Assembly: GCF_030486595.1 (NCBI RefSeq)
Contig: NZ_JAUJZH010000020.1
Span: forward strand, 84,065 to 148,064
Length of the DNA: 64,000 nt
Direction: 5' to 3'
DNA from: Variovorax ginsengisoli
Lineage (GTDB): Bacteria > Pseudomonadota > Gammaproteobacteria > Burkholderiales > Burkholderiaceae_C
Below are positions 1 through 8,625 of this stretch, piece by piece. Position 1 is the stretch's first letter. The number at the start of each line of letters is the position of its first letter. The position numbers were made by a program, and so were the translations under genes. The notes under the pieces are model-generated. The model saw nothing but the letters and a program-made list of their open reading frames with translations, was not told the DNA's origin and ran no database searches.

Positions 1-858
1 GGCGGCTACTACCGCCCGATGCATCTGCACACCGCCAAGATCGGCTTCGACGCGCAGGGCAACGTCACGGGCTGGGACCACGTCATCGTCGGCCAGTCGC
101 TGCTGATGGGCAGCATGTTCGAGCCGATGATGGTCAAGGACGGCATCGACGCCACCGCGGTCGAAGGCATGAAGGAGCCGTATGCGCTGCCGATGCGACT
201 CACGGTGCACCACCCCAAGCTCAACGTGCCGGTGCTGTGGTGGCGCAGCGTGGGGTCGACCCACACGGCCTTCGTCATGGAGACGCTGCTCGACGAGATC
301 GCGCGCACCACCAGGCAGGACCCGGTCGCCTACCGCATGAAGCTCATCGGCGACAAGCACCCGCGCCACAAGGCGGCGCTGCAGCTGGCGGTCGACAAGT
401 CCGGCTATGGCAAGAAGAAGCTCGAAGCCGGCCGGGCCTGGGGCGTGGCGGTGCATGAGTCTTTCGACTCGGTGGTGGCCTATGTGGTCGAAGCCTCGGT
501 GAAGGACGGCACGCCCACGCTGCACAACGTGACGGCCGGCGTGCACTGCAACCTGGTGGTCAACCCGAAGAGCGTCGAGGCGCAGGTGCAGGGCGGCGCG
601 GTGATGGCGCTGTCGATGTGCCTGCCGGGCGCCGCGATCACCTTGAAGGACGGCGTGGTGCAGCAGAGCAACTTCGGCGACTTCGTGGTGCCGCGGATGA
701 CGGACATGCCGCAGATCGCCGTGTTCACGGTGCCGAGTGCGGATGCGCCTACGGGCATGGGCGAGCCGGGCCTGCCGCCGTTGGCGCCAGCGTTTGCGAA
801 TGCGGTGGCGGCGATCACTGGCAAGCCGGTGCGGGAGCTGCCTTTCAAGCTGGCTTGA
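1..858 (+). CDS. Molybdopterin-binding subunit of xanthine dehydrogenase family (IorB-like), 3' part
   Basis: The reading frame is open from the first base and the window cuts the gene, leaving about the last 285 residues. The sequence resembles the C-terminal part of the large molybdenum-cofactor subunit of isoquinoline 1-oxidoreductase-type hydroxylases. These enzymes hydroxylate N-heterocycles or oxidise aldehydes and pass electrons to a small 2Fe-2S subunit. Near the end the GEPGLPPLAPAFANAV block carries the family's conserved glutamate, which acts as the active-site base. A serine hydrolase follows 14 bases downstream on the same strand. The actual substrate cannot be read from this fragment. 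Confidence 0.85.
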   Translation, partial: GGYYRPMHLHTAKIGFDAQGNVTGWDHVIVGQSLLMGSMFEPMMVKDGIDATAVEGMKEPYALPMRLTVHHPKLNVPVLWWRSVGSTHTAFVMETLLDEIARTTRQDPVAYRMKLIGDKHPRHKAALQLAVDKSGYGKKKLEAGRAWGVAVHESFDSVVAYVVEASVKDGTPTLHNVTAGVHCNLVVNPKSVEAQVQGGAVMALSMCLPGAAITLKDGVVQQSNFGDFVVPRMTDMPQIAVFTVPSADAPTGMGEPGLPPLAPAFANAVAAITGKPVRELPFKLA

Positions 859-872
859 GGGCGAGCGGCGCC

Positions 873-1946
873 ATGCGCAGATCGCTGGCGGCCCTCTGCG
901 CGGTGGCGCTGGCCACGCTGTGCGCCATCGCGATGCCGGCCGGCGCGCCACGCGCCGAGCCGGCCAGCGTCGACCCTGTCGCCGCGGGCTGGAACGCCGC
1001 GGCACTCGATGCGGTGATCGACTATGTCGCCCGCCAGAAGTCGACCGGCCTGGTCATCGTCCAGAACGACAAACTCATCGCCGAGAAACTCTGGCCGCCG
1101 GCCGCGGACGCCAGGGGATTCCGTGCCGCCTTCGTGCACGGCACGGCGGCGGACGGCGCAACGCTGGAGGACGTCGCCTCGCAGCAGAAGAGCTTCGTTG
1201 CGATCCTCGCCGGTATCGCGGTCGACAAGGGTTTGCTGGATGTCTCGCGGCCGGTGACGTCGTACATCGGCGCTGGCTGGTCGAAGGCGACGCCGCAGCA
1301 GGAGGCCGCGATTGCCGTGCGCAACCTGATGGAGATGAATTCGGGCTTGAAGGAAGACCTGAGCTTCGACGCGGCGCCGGACGCGAAGTTCTTCTACAAC
1401 ACGCCGGGCTACGCGGTGATGAAGCCGGTGCTCGAAGCGGCGGCCAAGCAGCCGCTGACCGAGATCACTCAAGCCTGGCTCGCGCGCCCCGCCGGCATGA
1501 ACGACACGGGCTGGCGCAAGCGTCCGGCGCTGATGGCGGATGTCGGCAACCCGACTGGACTGGTCACGACGCCGGGGGACATCGCCCGCATGGGGCAGGT
1601 CGTTTTGAACGGCGGAGTGACGGACGCGGGCGTGCGCGTGATTTCCAAGGCGCAGTTCGATGCGCTCTTCGTGCGGACGAAGACGAATCCATCCTATGGA
1701 CGGCTCTGGTGGCTCAACGGTGGCGCTGAGACCGTCGGTGTGGGCGCCAATGCGCGGCGTCGGCCCGGTCCGTTGGTCGCCGCCGCTCCTGCGGACATGG
1801 TGGCTGCGATGGGCGCGCTGGACCGCAGGCTGTTCGTCGTGCCGAGCCGCAAGCTGGTTGTCGTGCGCACGGGGCAGGCGGCGGTGGACCGGGACTTCGA
1901 TGAGCAGCTTTGGCGGCTTCTGGTTAGGGCGATGCCTGCCAGTTGA
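873..1946 (+). CDS. Secreted serine hydrolase, beta-lactamase (class C) family
   Basis: The 357-residue product starts at an ATG 14 bases after the molybdenum-hydroxylase gene and has a hydrophobic signal peptide (about residues 1-28), so it is probably periplasmic. SQQK at residues 103-106 fits the SxxK catalytic serine/lysine of the family. A tyrosine at 175 in a FFYNTPGY segment matches the second conserved motif. Related proteins hydrolyse esters, amides or small lactams; the substrate here is unknown. I chose the ATG at 873 because a longer in-frame start would lie deep inside the upstream gene and lose the signal peptide. The last base overlaps the start of the helicase remnant. Confidence 0.75.
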   Translation: MRRSLAALCAVALATLCAIAMPAGAPRAEPASVDPVAAGWNAAALDAVIDYVARQKSTGLVIVQNDKLIAEKLWPPAADARGFRAAFVHGTAADGATLEDVASQQKSFVAILAGIAVDKGLLDVSRPVTSYIGAGWSKATPQQEAAIAVRNLMEMNSGLKEDLSFDAAPDAKFFYNTPGYAVMKPVLEAAAKQPLTEITQAWLARPAGMNDTGWRKRPALMADVGNPTGLVTTPGDIARMGQVVLNGGVTDAGVRVISKAQFDALFVRTKTNPSYGRLWWLNGGAETVGVGANARRRPGPLVAAAPADMVAAMGALDRRLFVVPSRKLVVVRTGQAAVDRDFDEQLWRLLVRAMPAS

Positions 1947-2524
1947 TGGAACGAAAGGTGGGTGCCGAAAATTCGGGCGACTGCCGCAACACCCGCCAGA
2001 TCCTGCAGGCCGCCAGCGCGATGGCGACCGATCTGCTGCGCGCGCAGGAGCAGGACGACGACGGCATCCCGCTGCTGCACCCCGTGAGCTGCAGCCGCGA
2101 CGGCGCCGAGCCGATCGTCATCGACCTGCCGACTCCGCGCGAGCAGGCCGAGCGCATCGCCGAGCTGATGGCCAGCGCCCACAACGAAGGCCATGCCTGG
2201 GGCGACATGGCGGTGCTGTGCCGCAGCTGGGCGCTGATGGACGAATGCGCCAAGGCGCTAAGCCGCCGCCGCCTGCCGCACAAGGTGCGCAAGGGCGCGC
2301 GCGACTTCGACCCGCTGGCCGTCACCATCAAGGTGATGACCCTGCATGCGAGCAAGGGGCTGGAGTTTCCGGTAGTGGCGGTGATGGGCGCGCGGCAGGC
2401 CGTGGCGGGTGGTGATCGCAATACCGCGGAGGAGGGCGATCCGCTGGAGGAGATGCGCTTGTTCTATGTGGGGGCGACGCGGGCGACCTCGCGGTTGATC
2501 GTGGCGAATGCGGTGCCCGTGTGA
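1946..2524 (+). pseudogene. C-terminal remnant of a UvrD/Rep-type superfamily I helicase
   Basis: About 192 residues match only the second half of a UvrD-like helicase. There is a motif-IV-like NCRNTRQIL at the start, a motif V (TLHASKGLEFPVVAV) and a motif VI (EEMRLFYVGATRAT). The ATP-binding Walker A and B regions are absent, because upstream lies an unrelated serine hydrolase whose stop codon overlaps the first ATG. Without the nucleotide-binding domain the protein cannot be a working helicase. It is most simply the 3' stump left by a deletion or rearrangement. An alternative TTG start lies one codon upstream. Confidence 0.7.
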
Positions 2525-2582
2525 GCGGCCATCGGCGGCGTTTCGACGCCCTTGAGAGTACCCGCGCCCGATCGGACCGGGC

Positions 2583-3485
2583 TCATCTTGGTTTCGATTT
2601 CGCTTCGCTGGTCGCAGGCTGAGTCCTGCTCCGTTCGAGCAACACCGAGGACAGCGCAAGGACATTCGCCTGAGGCGCCTCCTTGCGCCAGATCAGGCAG
2701 GTCTTCGCATGCCCGAATGTCGAGCGAAGCTTGTGAACGCTCAGCCGGTCGCGCTCCGCATAGACCTGGAGCACGCTGCGAGGCAACAGCGCGATCCCCA
2801 TGCCGACCGCGACGCAGCCGAGGATGAGGTTGTACGAGGCGACTTCGACGATGCGCTCTGGCGTGACGTGCGCGCGCGCAAACCAGTCTTCGAGTCGCTT
2901 GCGATGCGGGCAGCCTGGATGGAAGGCAAGTATCGTCGTCGAAGACAGGTCCTTCGGCCCCGAGATCGTGGCGTGCTTCGCCTCGGCCACGATGACCAGT
3001 TCCTCGTCATAGATGATCATCGACGCCAGCCTGCGGTCCGTCACCGGCTCCGCGATGAGTGCCGCATCGAGACTGCCATCGACAACCTGGTCGATCAGCT
3101 GCTGCGGGTTCCCTGAGTAGAGCTCCAGCGCGACCTCCGGGTAGCGCTCGTGAAATCGACCAAGCGGCTCCGGCAGACGTACCGCCGCCGTGCTCTCCAT
3201 GGCGCCAAGCCGCATCACTCCGATGGGTCGATCCATCCGAACAGCACTCGCGGCCTCGCTGGCCAGATCCAGCAAGCGGTCCGCGTAGGTCGCGAGGATT
3301 CGGCCGGACGGCGAGAGATGCATTTTTCGGCCCTCCCGCGTGAACAGCTCCACGCCCAACTTCTCTTCCAGCACCTGAATGCGCGCTGACACGCTCGACT
3401 GAGCACGATGCAGCACTTCCCCTGCGCGCGCTATGCCGCCGGCCTTGATCACTGCCCTGAACACTTGAAGATCAGATAGCTCCAT
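2583..3485 (-). CDS. LysR-family transcriptional regulator
   Basis: The 300-residue length is standard for the family. The N-terminal winged helix-turn-helix spans roughly residues 1-60 (LQVFRAVIKAGGIARAGEVLHRAQSSVSARI) and a periplasmic-binding-protein-like effector domain follows. It is divergently transcribed from the dehydrogenase/EamA pair starting at 3602, with 116 bp between. It probably controls that pair and itself, as LysR proteins commonly do. The effector is unknown. The DNA encoding its C-terminus has a similar copy near 9.3 kb, described separately. Confidence 0.9.
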   Translation of the reverse strand: MELSDLQVFRAVIKAGGIARAGEVLHRAQSSVSARIQVLEEKLGVELFTREGRKMHLSPSGRILATYADRLLDLASEAASAVRMDRPIGVMRLGAMESTAAVRLPEPLGRFHERYPEVALELYSGNPQQLIDQVVDGSLDAALIAEPVTDRRLASMIIYDEELVIVAEAKHATISGPKDLSSTTILAFHPGCPHRKRLEDWFARAHVTPERIVEVASYNLILGCVAVGMGIALLPRSVLQVYAERDRLSVHKLRSTFGHAKTCLIWRKEAPQANVLALSSVLLERSRTQPATSEAKSKPR

Positions 3486-3524
3486 ACATCGCCCGTTCCG
3501 AACTTTTCGTTCTCGATAACTCGT

Positions 3525-3534
3525 TTTCTAGAAA
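3525..3534. promoter_or_regulatory. Palindrome TTTCTAGAAA in the LysR/dehydrogenase divergent promoter
   Basis: A perfect 10-bp palindrome, TTTCTAGAAA, sits in the 116-bp gap between the lysR gene ending its 5' side at 3485 and the dehydrogenase start at 3602. An AT-rich dyad in such a gap is where a LysR dimer would be expected to bind. The sequence shows only the palindrome; the regulatory role is inference. Confidence 0.4.
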
Positions 3535-3601
3535 GTGGGGTTTTGCCTAAAGTGAGTACAGCCTGAATCGGTCCGCTAAAGCGGCAAAGGAAAGCTCTCA
3601 C

Positions 3602-4474
3602 ATGAAAGTTGGAATAGTCGGCGTCGGTGTCATGGGCGAACCCATGGCTAGAAATCTCCACAAGGCAGGGCATGGCGTCACGGTCTACAACCGAACACCA
3701 AGCCGATGCGATCCCCTGAGGCCATTGGGCATCCAGGTTGCAGAGTCCGCTCGCGAAGCCATCGAGGTTTCCGAGGCCGTCATCCTCATGGTGCCCAGTC
3801 ACGTGGAAGTCGACCAGGCGTTGGAGCGTACGCAGCAAGGCGCGATCCGGGCGCCGGTGTGGGGCAAGACCATCGTGTTGATGGCCACTGTTGCGCCGGC
3901 CTATTCAGTCGAGCTTGCCAAGAGCCTCGAAGCCGTCGGCGCGCGCTACGTCGAGGCTCCCGTTTCGGGTTCCAGGCAGCCAGCGGAGACGGCGCAACTC
4001 GTCATCCTGGCGTCGGCTGCAGAAGAGAGCCACATCGACTACGTCCAGTCGATCTTCGATGCCGTCGGCAAGAAGACGGTGCGCTGCGGGCCGGTCCCGA
4101 CCGCCATGCGGATGAAGCTCGCCAATCAACTCTTGCTGATCGCATGCTTCGAGGCGATCTCCGAGGCAACGCACTTCGCCGCAGGCATTGGCCTCGACGT
4201 GCCGCTGTTCCTGGAGCTGGCCCAGGCGGGGCCGCTTGCCAACGACGTGTTGCGCTCCAAGGTCGCCAAGCTGGTGGCGGACGATTTCACGCAGCAGGCG
4301 CCCATTCGCCACGTGGCCAAGGACATCGGTCTGGTTTGCGAGGAGGCGGCTCAACGTGGCGTGTGGCTGCCGATCGCCACGGTCAATCACTCGTTGTTCG
4401 CCGAGGCGATGGCGGCCGGGCTGGCGCAAGACGACGCCATCGGAATCATCAAGATCTTGCGCAAGGGAAGATGA
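3602..4474 (+). CDS. NAD(P)-dependent oxidoreductase, 3-hydroxyisobutyrate dehydrogenase family
   Basis: The 290-residue protein has an N-terminal Rossmann fold with the fingerprint GIVGVGVMGEPMARNL at residues 4-19. It keeps the family's substrate-binding pattern (APVSGSRQPA) and the conserved lysine region (MRMKLANQLL). Family members oxidise small beta-hydroxy acids such as 3-hydroxyisobutyrate, tartronate semialdehyde reductants or gamma-hydroxybutyrate; the substrate cannot be chosen here. It is followed after one base by an EamA-type exporter gene and faces a divergent LysR, which suggests a small inducible metabolite-handling operon. Confidence 0.85.
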   Translation: MKVGIVGVGVMGEPMARNLHKAGHGVTVYNRTPSRCDPLRPLGIQVAESAREAIEVSEAVILMVPSHVEVDQALERTQQGAIRAPVWGKTIVLMATVAPAYSVELAKSLEAVGARYVEAPVSGSRQPAETAQLVILASAAEESHIDYVQSIFDAVGKKTVRCGPVPTAMRMKLANQLLLIACFEAISEATHFAAGIGLDVPLFLELAQAGPLANDVLRSKVAKLVADDFTQQAPIRHVAKDIGLVCEEAAQRGVWLPIATVNHSLFAEAMAAGLAQDDAIGIIKILRKGR

Positions 4475-4475
4475 G

Positions 4476-5444
4476 GTGGCCGCGGTAATCAATCATTCGC
4501 AGGCCGGCTCCGGCGGTCGACGGGCCATCGTCCTTGGGGTGCTCTGCGGCCTCGCTGTCGCGCTGATCTGGTCGAGTTGGTCGGTCGCGACGCGCTTTGC
4601 CGTCACCACCACTTTGGGGCCGCACGACGTGACCTTTCTGCGCTTCGGTGTTTCGGCGCTCTTGCTGTGGCCGATCCTGGTTCGAAACGGCTTCGGGATC
4701 GAAAGAATCGGCGTCGTGCGAATGCTCGTGATGGTGCTCGGTGCGGGCGTTCCTTTCATGATGCTCGGGTCGGTGGGCATGCAGTTTGCGCCTGCGTCGC
4801 ATGTCGCCACGCTCATGATCGGCACCATGCCGATCTGGGTCGCGGTGCTGTCCGGTCTCTTCTTCGGAGAGCGGTTCGCGAAGCCGCAGTTGGCAGGCAT
4901 GGGGGTGGTCGTGGCAGGCGTGTTCTGCATCGGCGGCTATGCATTGTTCGCGAACCGGGCGGCGGGCGAGTGGCGGGGTGACTTGTTGTTTCTGCTGGCC
5001 GGCCTGTGCTTTGCCAGCTTCACGATCGCCCAGCGGCGTTCCGGCGTCAGCCCTTGGCATGCGACCGCTTTGGTGAACGTGTGTTCCGCCGTCTTGTTCG
5101 CGCCCGTCTATTTCATCTGGCTGAAGCCCAAGCTCTTCTCGGCACCACCTGCGGCCGTGGCGTTCCAGGTGGTCGCGCAGGGGATCGCGGTGGCCATCCT
5201 GGGGATGTACTTCTACACGGAGGCCGTGCGCCGGCTGGGTGCGCCCAGGGCTGCGATCTTCGGCGCTCTCGCACCGGGCTTTGCCGTCTTGATCGGCATG
5301 CTCTTCCTGAAGGAAGTGCCAGCGCCGGTAACCCTGGTTGGCATTGCGCTGGTGATGGGTGGCGCCGCGCTTGTGGTGATGGGAGGACGACGGAGGCCCA
5401 GCGTTAATGATCGAAATCCGGCACGCACGAACAAGACCGGATGA
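4476..5444 (+). CDS. EamA-family (DMT superfamily) transporter
   Basis: The protein of about 322 residues is almost entirely hydrophobic, with some ten predicted membrane segments in two EamA repeats. It is an inner-membrane exporter-type carrier for small metabolites or amino acids. I chose the GTG at 4476 because it follows the dehydrogenase stop by one base, has a GGGAAG purine stretch upstream, and gives a short soluble N-terminus before the first helix; longer starts would overlap the previous gene deeply. Coupling with the dehydrogenase suggests efflux or uptake of its substrate or product. Confidence 0.85.
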   Translation: MAAVINHSQAGSGGRRAIVLGVLCGLAVALIWSSWSVATRFAVTTTLGPHDVTFLRFGVSALLLWPILVRNGFGIERIGVVRMLVMVLGAGVPFMMLGSVGMQFAPASHVATLMIGTMPIWVAVLSGLFFGERFAKPQLAGMGVVVAGVFCIGGYALFANRAAGEWRGDLLFLLAGLCFASFTIAQRRSGVSPWHATALVNVCSAVLFAPVYFIWLKPKLFSAPPAAVAFQVVAQGIAVAILGMYFYTEAVRRLGAPRAAIFGALAPGFAVLIGMLFLKEVPAPVTLVGIALVMGGAALVVMGGRRRPSVNDRNPARTNKTG

Positions 5445-5481
5445 TTCGGACGAGGGTGGTCAAGGCCATCGCCGAAGCCGT

Positions 5482-5907
5482 TTATTCGGTTTGCTTCAGC
5501 GCCCGCCCCAAGGCATCGCGCAGCTTCCGGTATCGGTCGCGGTCCTTGCCCTTTAGCAACGCCAGGTCGGAGGCAATCCGCCCGAGTCGTTCCGACGCAG
5601 CTTCGAGCTTCACTTTCTCGATGTCGTTCCACATCGTCAAGAAGTCCTTCAGCGGTCCGGTCTCGGGCAACTCGGGGTGTGCATCCTGGATCAATTCGCG
5701 AAGCGCATCCGAGATACGGCCGATCTGGCGACCGTAGCTGTGCTTGGCAACGATGTCGACCTCGGTCTCGGGTGCCGTGGAATTGTTGCTGTTGATGTTC
5801 AGCGACCAGCCGGGCAGTATGGGCTGAACGAAGGCACCAGGTGGCTGCTGCATCCACTGGCGCCAGACATCGAAGGCATTCCAGCTCGCGTTCGGATTTG
5901 CGGACAT
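5482..5907 (-). CDS. Hypothetical protein, 141 residues
   Basis: No family was recognised with confidence. The N-terminal part is aromatic (SWNAFDVWRQWMQQPPGAF) and the C-terminal half (about 75-140) is charged and likely helical, with heptad-like spacing that could form a coiled coil. There is no signal peptide or membrane segment. A strong Shine-Dalgarno sequence (GAGGAGG) precedes the ATG at 5907, which supports real translation. The general look recalls small granule- or phasin-associated proteins, but that is only an impression. The 240 bases upstream to the next gene contain nothing I can identify. Confidence 0.6.
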   Translation of the reverse strand: MSANPNASWNAFDVWRQWMQQPPGAFVQPILPGWSLNINSNNSTAPETEVDIVAKHSYGRQIGRISDALRELIQDAHPELPETGPLKDFLTMWNDIEKVKLEAASERLGRIASDLALLKGKDRDRYRKLRDALGRALKQTE

Positions 5908-6147
5908 CGACTTCCTCCTCGTTGGAAATTCGGGCCCGCGGGCGCGCCTGGGCCGGTTGTTGCAGCGCCGAGTAGCCTAGGCACAAGCGCCGGTGCCCGA
6001 ATCCCCAATTCTGTGGGCGCGATGCTGTTCAGCTGACTGCAGGCACCGCGCTGTGGGCGCAGGTTCGCGAGCCGAGATGCAACAAGAGCACTGTGCAAGC
6101 CCAATGCTCGCCACTCGATGGCGCCCTGCTGTTGCCAGGCCTGGCGA

Positions 6148-6897
6148 TCACGCCCCAGCGCCTCCGTCAACATCGAGTGAAATGCCCGTGATGAAGCTGG
6201 CGTCGGGGCCTGCGAGGAAAGCTACCGCCGCCGCGATCTCTTCGGGCCGGCCATAGCGGCCGAGCGGAATGGCTGCCTTCTGCACGGCGGCGAAGTCGCC
6301 GTCCTGCGGGTTCATCTCGGTGTCGATCGAGCCTGGCTGCACGGTGTTGACGGTGATGCCGCGTGGGGCGAGGTCGCGCGCCCAGCCGCGGGTGTAGGCG
6401 GATACAGCTGCCTTCGTCGCCGAATAGTCGGCCACACCTGGCCAGGGCGTGCGATCGGCGGCGCCGGAGCCAATCGAGATGATGCGACCATGGTCGCTGA
6501 TCAGTGGCACTGCGGCGCGCACGGCAGCGGCCACGCCGCCGACGTTGATGGCGAACTGGCGTTCCAGGGCGGCGACGTTGCTGTCTGGCGCGCCGACCTG
6601 GCCGACCACGAACACGCCGGCGTTGTTGACGAGGATGTCGAGCTTGCCGAAACGGCGAGCGGTGTCGTTGACCAGCGCCTCGACCTGCAGCGGATCGGCT
6701 TGGTCGGCCTGAAAGGCTGCGGCGCGCACGCCCAGATCCTGCAGTTCCTTGACCAGCGCTTCAGCGCGGTCGGGAGAGGCCGAATAGCTGATGGCGACAT
6801 CGGCGCCGTCGTGCGCCAGTCGGCGCGCGATGGCGGCCCCGATGCCGCGTGAACCGCCGGTGACGAGGGCTACTTTGTCAGAGAGGGGCTTGGACAT
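6148..6897 (-). CDS. SDR-family oxidoreductase
   Basis: This is a classical short-chain dehydrogenase/reductase of 249 residues. The cofactor motif TGGSRGIG lies at residues 13-20, NNAG in the middle, and the catalytic YSATK pair follows the conserved serine. It reads as a 3-oxoacyl-ACP-reductase-like enzyme; the basic residue after the glycine motif suggests NADP use. The ATG at 6897 has a GGAG ribosome site. The ohr gene lies upstream on the same strand, so the two may be cotranscribed and controlled by the divergent LysR at 7629. The substrate is not determinable. Confidence 0.85.
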   Translation of the reverse strand: MSKPLSDKVALVTGGSRGIGAAIARRLAHDGADVAISYSASPDRAEALVKELQDLGVRAAAFQADQADPLQVEALVNDTARRFGKLDILVNNAGVFVVGQVGAPDSNVAALERQFAINVGGVAAAVRAAVPLISDHGRIISIGSGAADRTPWPGVADYSATKAAVSAYTRGWARDLAPRGITVNTVQPGSIDTEMNPQDGDFAAVQKAAIPLGRYGRPEEIAAAVAFLAGPDASFITGISLDVDGGAGA

Positions 6898-6976
6898 TGT
6901 TTTCTCCAGGAGGATGAGTGATTCGTCGCGCTCGCTGTCGAGTCGACAGCGAGCTTCGGTTTCTGATGAGGCCGAG

Positions 6977-7447
6977 TTATTGCGCAGCCAGGGCTTCCGC
7001 GGCGATCACGTTCGTGGCGACGTCGATGTTGCCGTGGACGGCCTTCGAATAAGGGCACATCTGATGCGCCGCATGCGCGATGGCCTCGGCCACGTCATGT
7101 GCGACGCCGGGCATGCGCACATCGATCCGGGCCTGGAGAAAGTACGCACCGCCGGTCTGGCCGAGGTCGACTTCGATGTCGACGGCCATGTCGGCGGGCA
7201 GCGCCACCTTCTTCGCCTTGGCTGCGACGCCCAGCGCGCCGGTGTAGCAGGCCGACCAGGCTCCGGCGAACAACTGTTCTGCGGTGGGATGCAGCTCGAC
7301 CGCCTCGAGCACGATTTCATGGCCGGTCTTTCCGGGCGTCGACATCCGGATGTCGACGTGCGCATCGTCGCGCGGGCCGCCTGCGCGGCGGCTGGCCGTC
7401 GTATGGGTCTTGCCCGTCATCAGAACTTGTTGGATCTTGGTGGTCAT
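6977..7447 (-). CDS. ohr: Ohr/OsmC-family organic hydroperoxide reductase
   Basis: The 156-residue length and the two redox cysteines are those of Ohr: Cys67 in AWSACY and Cys131 in HQMCPYSKA. Ohr dimers reduce fatty-acid hydroperoxides, using lipoylated proteins as reductant. The usual TNPEQLF block reads HPTAEQLF here, so it is a somewhat divergent member. A clear AAGGA ribosome site precedes the ATG. Ohr is usually controlled by the MarR-type OhrR; here the neighbour is a divergent LysR gene instead, with 181 bp between the starts. Confidence 0.85.
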   Translation of the reverse strand: MTTKIQQVLMTGKTHTTASRRAGGPRDDAHVDIRMSTPGKTGHEIVLEAVELHPTAEQLFAGAWSACYTGALGVAAKAKKVALPADMAVDIEVDLGQTGGAYFLQARIDVRMPGVAHDVAEAIAHAAHQMCPYSKAVHGNIDVATNVIAAEALAAQ

Positions 7448-7606
7448 TTGGATATTTCCTTTTCGGCTGGTTGGCCCTGTAGTTGGAGCGCCGACGCTTG
7501 CGTGCGTCCTGCGCCAGTGGCATCGCGATAGGGCTTGGATCGCTTGCCGGCAAGTGTCGGCTTCGAGCCTGAGGCGACCAAGACGGTGAACCGGACATGT
7601 TTATTT

Positions 7607-7626
7607 CCAGATCGCCAATAATCTGG
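7607..7626. promoter_or_regulatory. Inverted repeat at the lysR start facing ohr
   Basis: CCAGAT and ATCTGG face each other across eight bases, directly before the GTG start of the LysR gene at 7629. The position would let the regulator repress its own expression, which is common for LysR proteins. The arms are short, so chance occurrence is possible. Confidence 0.3.
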
Positions 7627-7628
7627 CG

Positions 7629-8534
7629 GTGGACCAGATCGCAGCCATGCGCGTTTTCGCCCGGGTCGTCGAAGCCGGCACCTTCACGCGGGCGGCCGAT
7701 CTGCTGCAGCTGCCGAAGCCCAGCGTGACCAAGCTCGTTCAGCAACTGGAGAGCCACTTGCGTGTGAAGCTGCTGCAGCGCACGACGCGGCGTGTCACGG
7801 TGACGCCCGAGGGCGCGGCTTACTACGAGCGCATCTTGCGGGTGCTGGACGAGATCGACGACATCGAGGCCGATGTCACGAATGCACAGACCCGTCCCAG
7901 AGGCCGGCTGCGTGTGGACATCGGCTCCTCGCTGGCCAACCGGATCCTGATCCCCAGGCTGCCGGCGTTTCACGCGCGCTACCCGGACATCCTGCTCGAG
8001 CTCGGCGTGGGTGACCGGCCGGTCCACCTGATCGGCGAAGGGGTGGATTGCGTGCTCCGCGGTGGGGTGCTGAGCGACCCGTCGCTGGTGGCACGTCGCG
8101 TCGCTCGGATGTCCTACATGACCTGCGCCACACCCGACTACCTGAAGCGCCACGGCGTGCCCGCGACGCCGGCCGACCTGCTCGACGGACACCGGGTGGT
8201 GAGCTATTTCTCGTCGCGTACGGGGCGCTACATTCCTCCGCACTACGAGCGCGGCGATGAGTGCATCGAGATCAACGGGCATGCGGTCATTGCGGTCAAC
8301 GAGAGCACGGCCCACCTGACGGCGGTACTGACTGGGCTTGGCGTGGCGCAGACCTTTGCGTTCATGGCGCAGCCGCACGTCGAGAGTGGGGCACTGGTCG
8401 AGTTGCTGGCCGACTGGGAACCGCCGCCGATGCCCGTGTCGATAGCCTACCCGTCCAGTCGGCACCCGAGCGCCAAGCTGCGCGCCTTTGTCGACTGGAC
8501 CGTGGAAGTGTTCGCGCCGTACGGCGTCCGTTGA
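7629..8534 (+). CDS. LysR-family transcriptional regulator
   Basis: The product is 301 residues and starts at GTG. The N-terminal helix-turn-helix (MRVFARVVEAGTFTRAADLL and onward) is followed by the LysR substrate-binding domain. The WTVEVFAPYG-type C-terminus and early LQLPKPSVTK motif are typical of the subgroup that controls nearby SDR or quinone-reductase-like genes. It is divergent from ohr and the SDR gene, which are its likely targets. It probably represses or activates them in response to a small molecule or oxidant. Confidence 0.88.
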   Translation: MDQIAAMRVFARVVEAGTFTRAADLLQLPKPSVTKLVQQLESHLRVKLLQRTTRRVTVTPEGAAYYERILRVLDEIDDIEADVTNAQTRPRGRLRVDIGSSLANRILIPRLPAFHARYPDILLELGVGDRPVHLIGEGVDCVLRGGVLSDPSLVARRVARMSYMTCATPDYLKRHGVPATPADLLDGHRVVSYFSSRTGRYIPPHYERGDECIEINGHAVIAVNESTAHLTAVLTGLGVAQTFAFMAQPHVESGALVELLADWEPPPMPVSIAYPSSRHPSAKLRAFVDWTVEVFAPYGVR

Positions 8535-8625
8535 CGTACGCCCACCTCCCGGCCGAGCAGCACGCCGAAAACTGTCGGTATAGTTTTGCGGTGCTGGCAC
8601 CTCCTGCAACAACGCTTGGTCGAAC

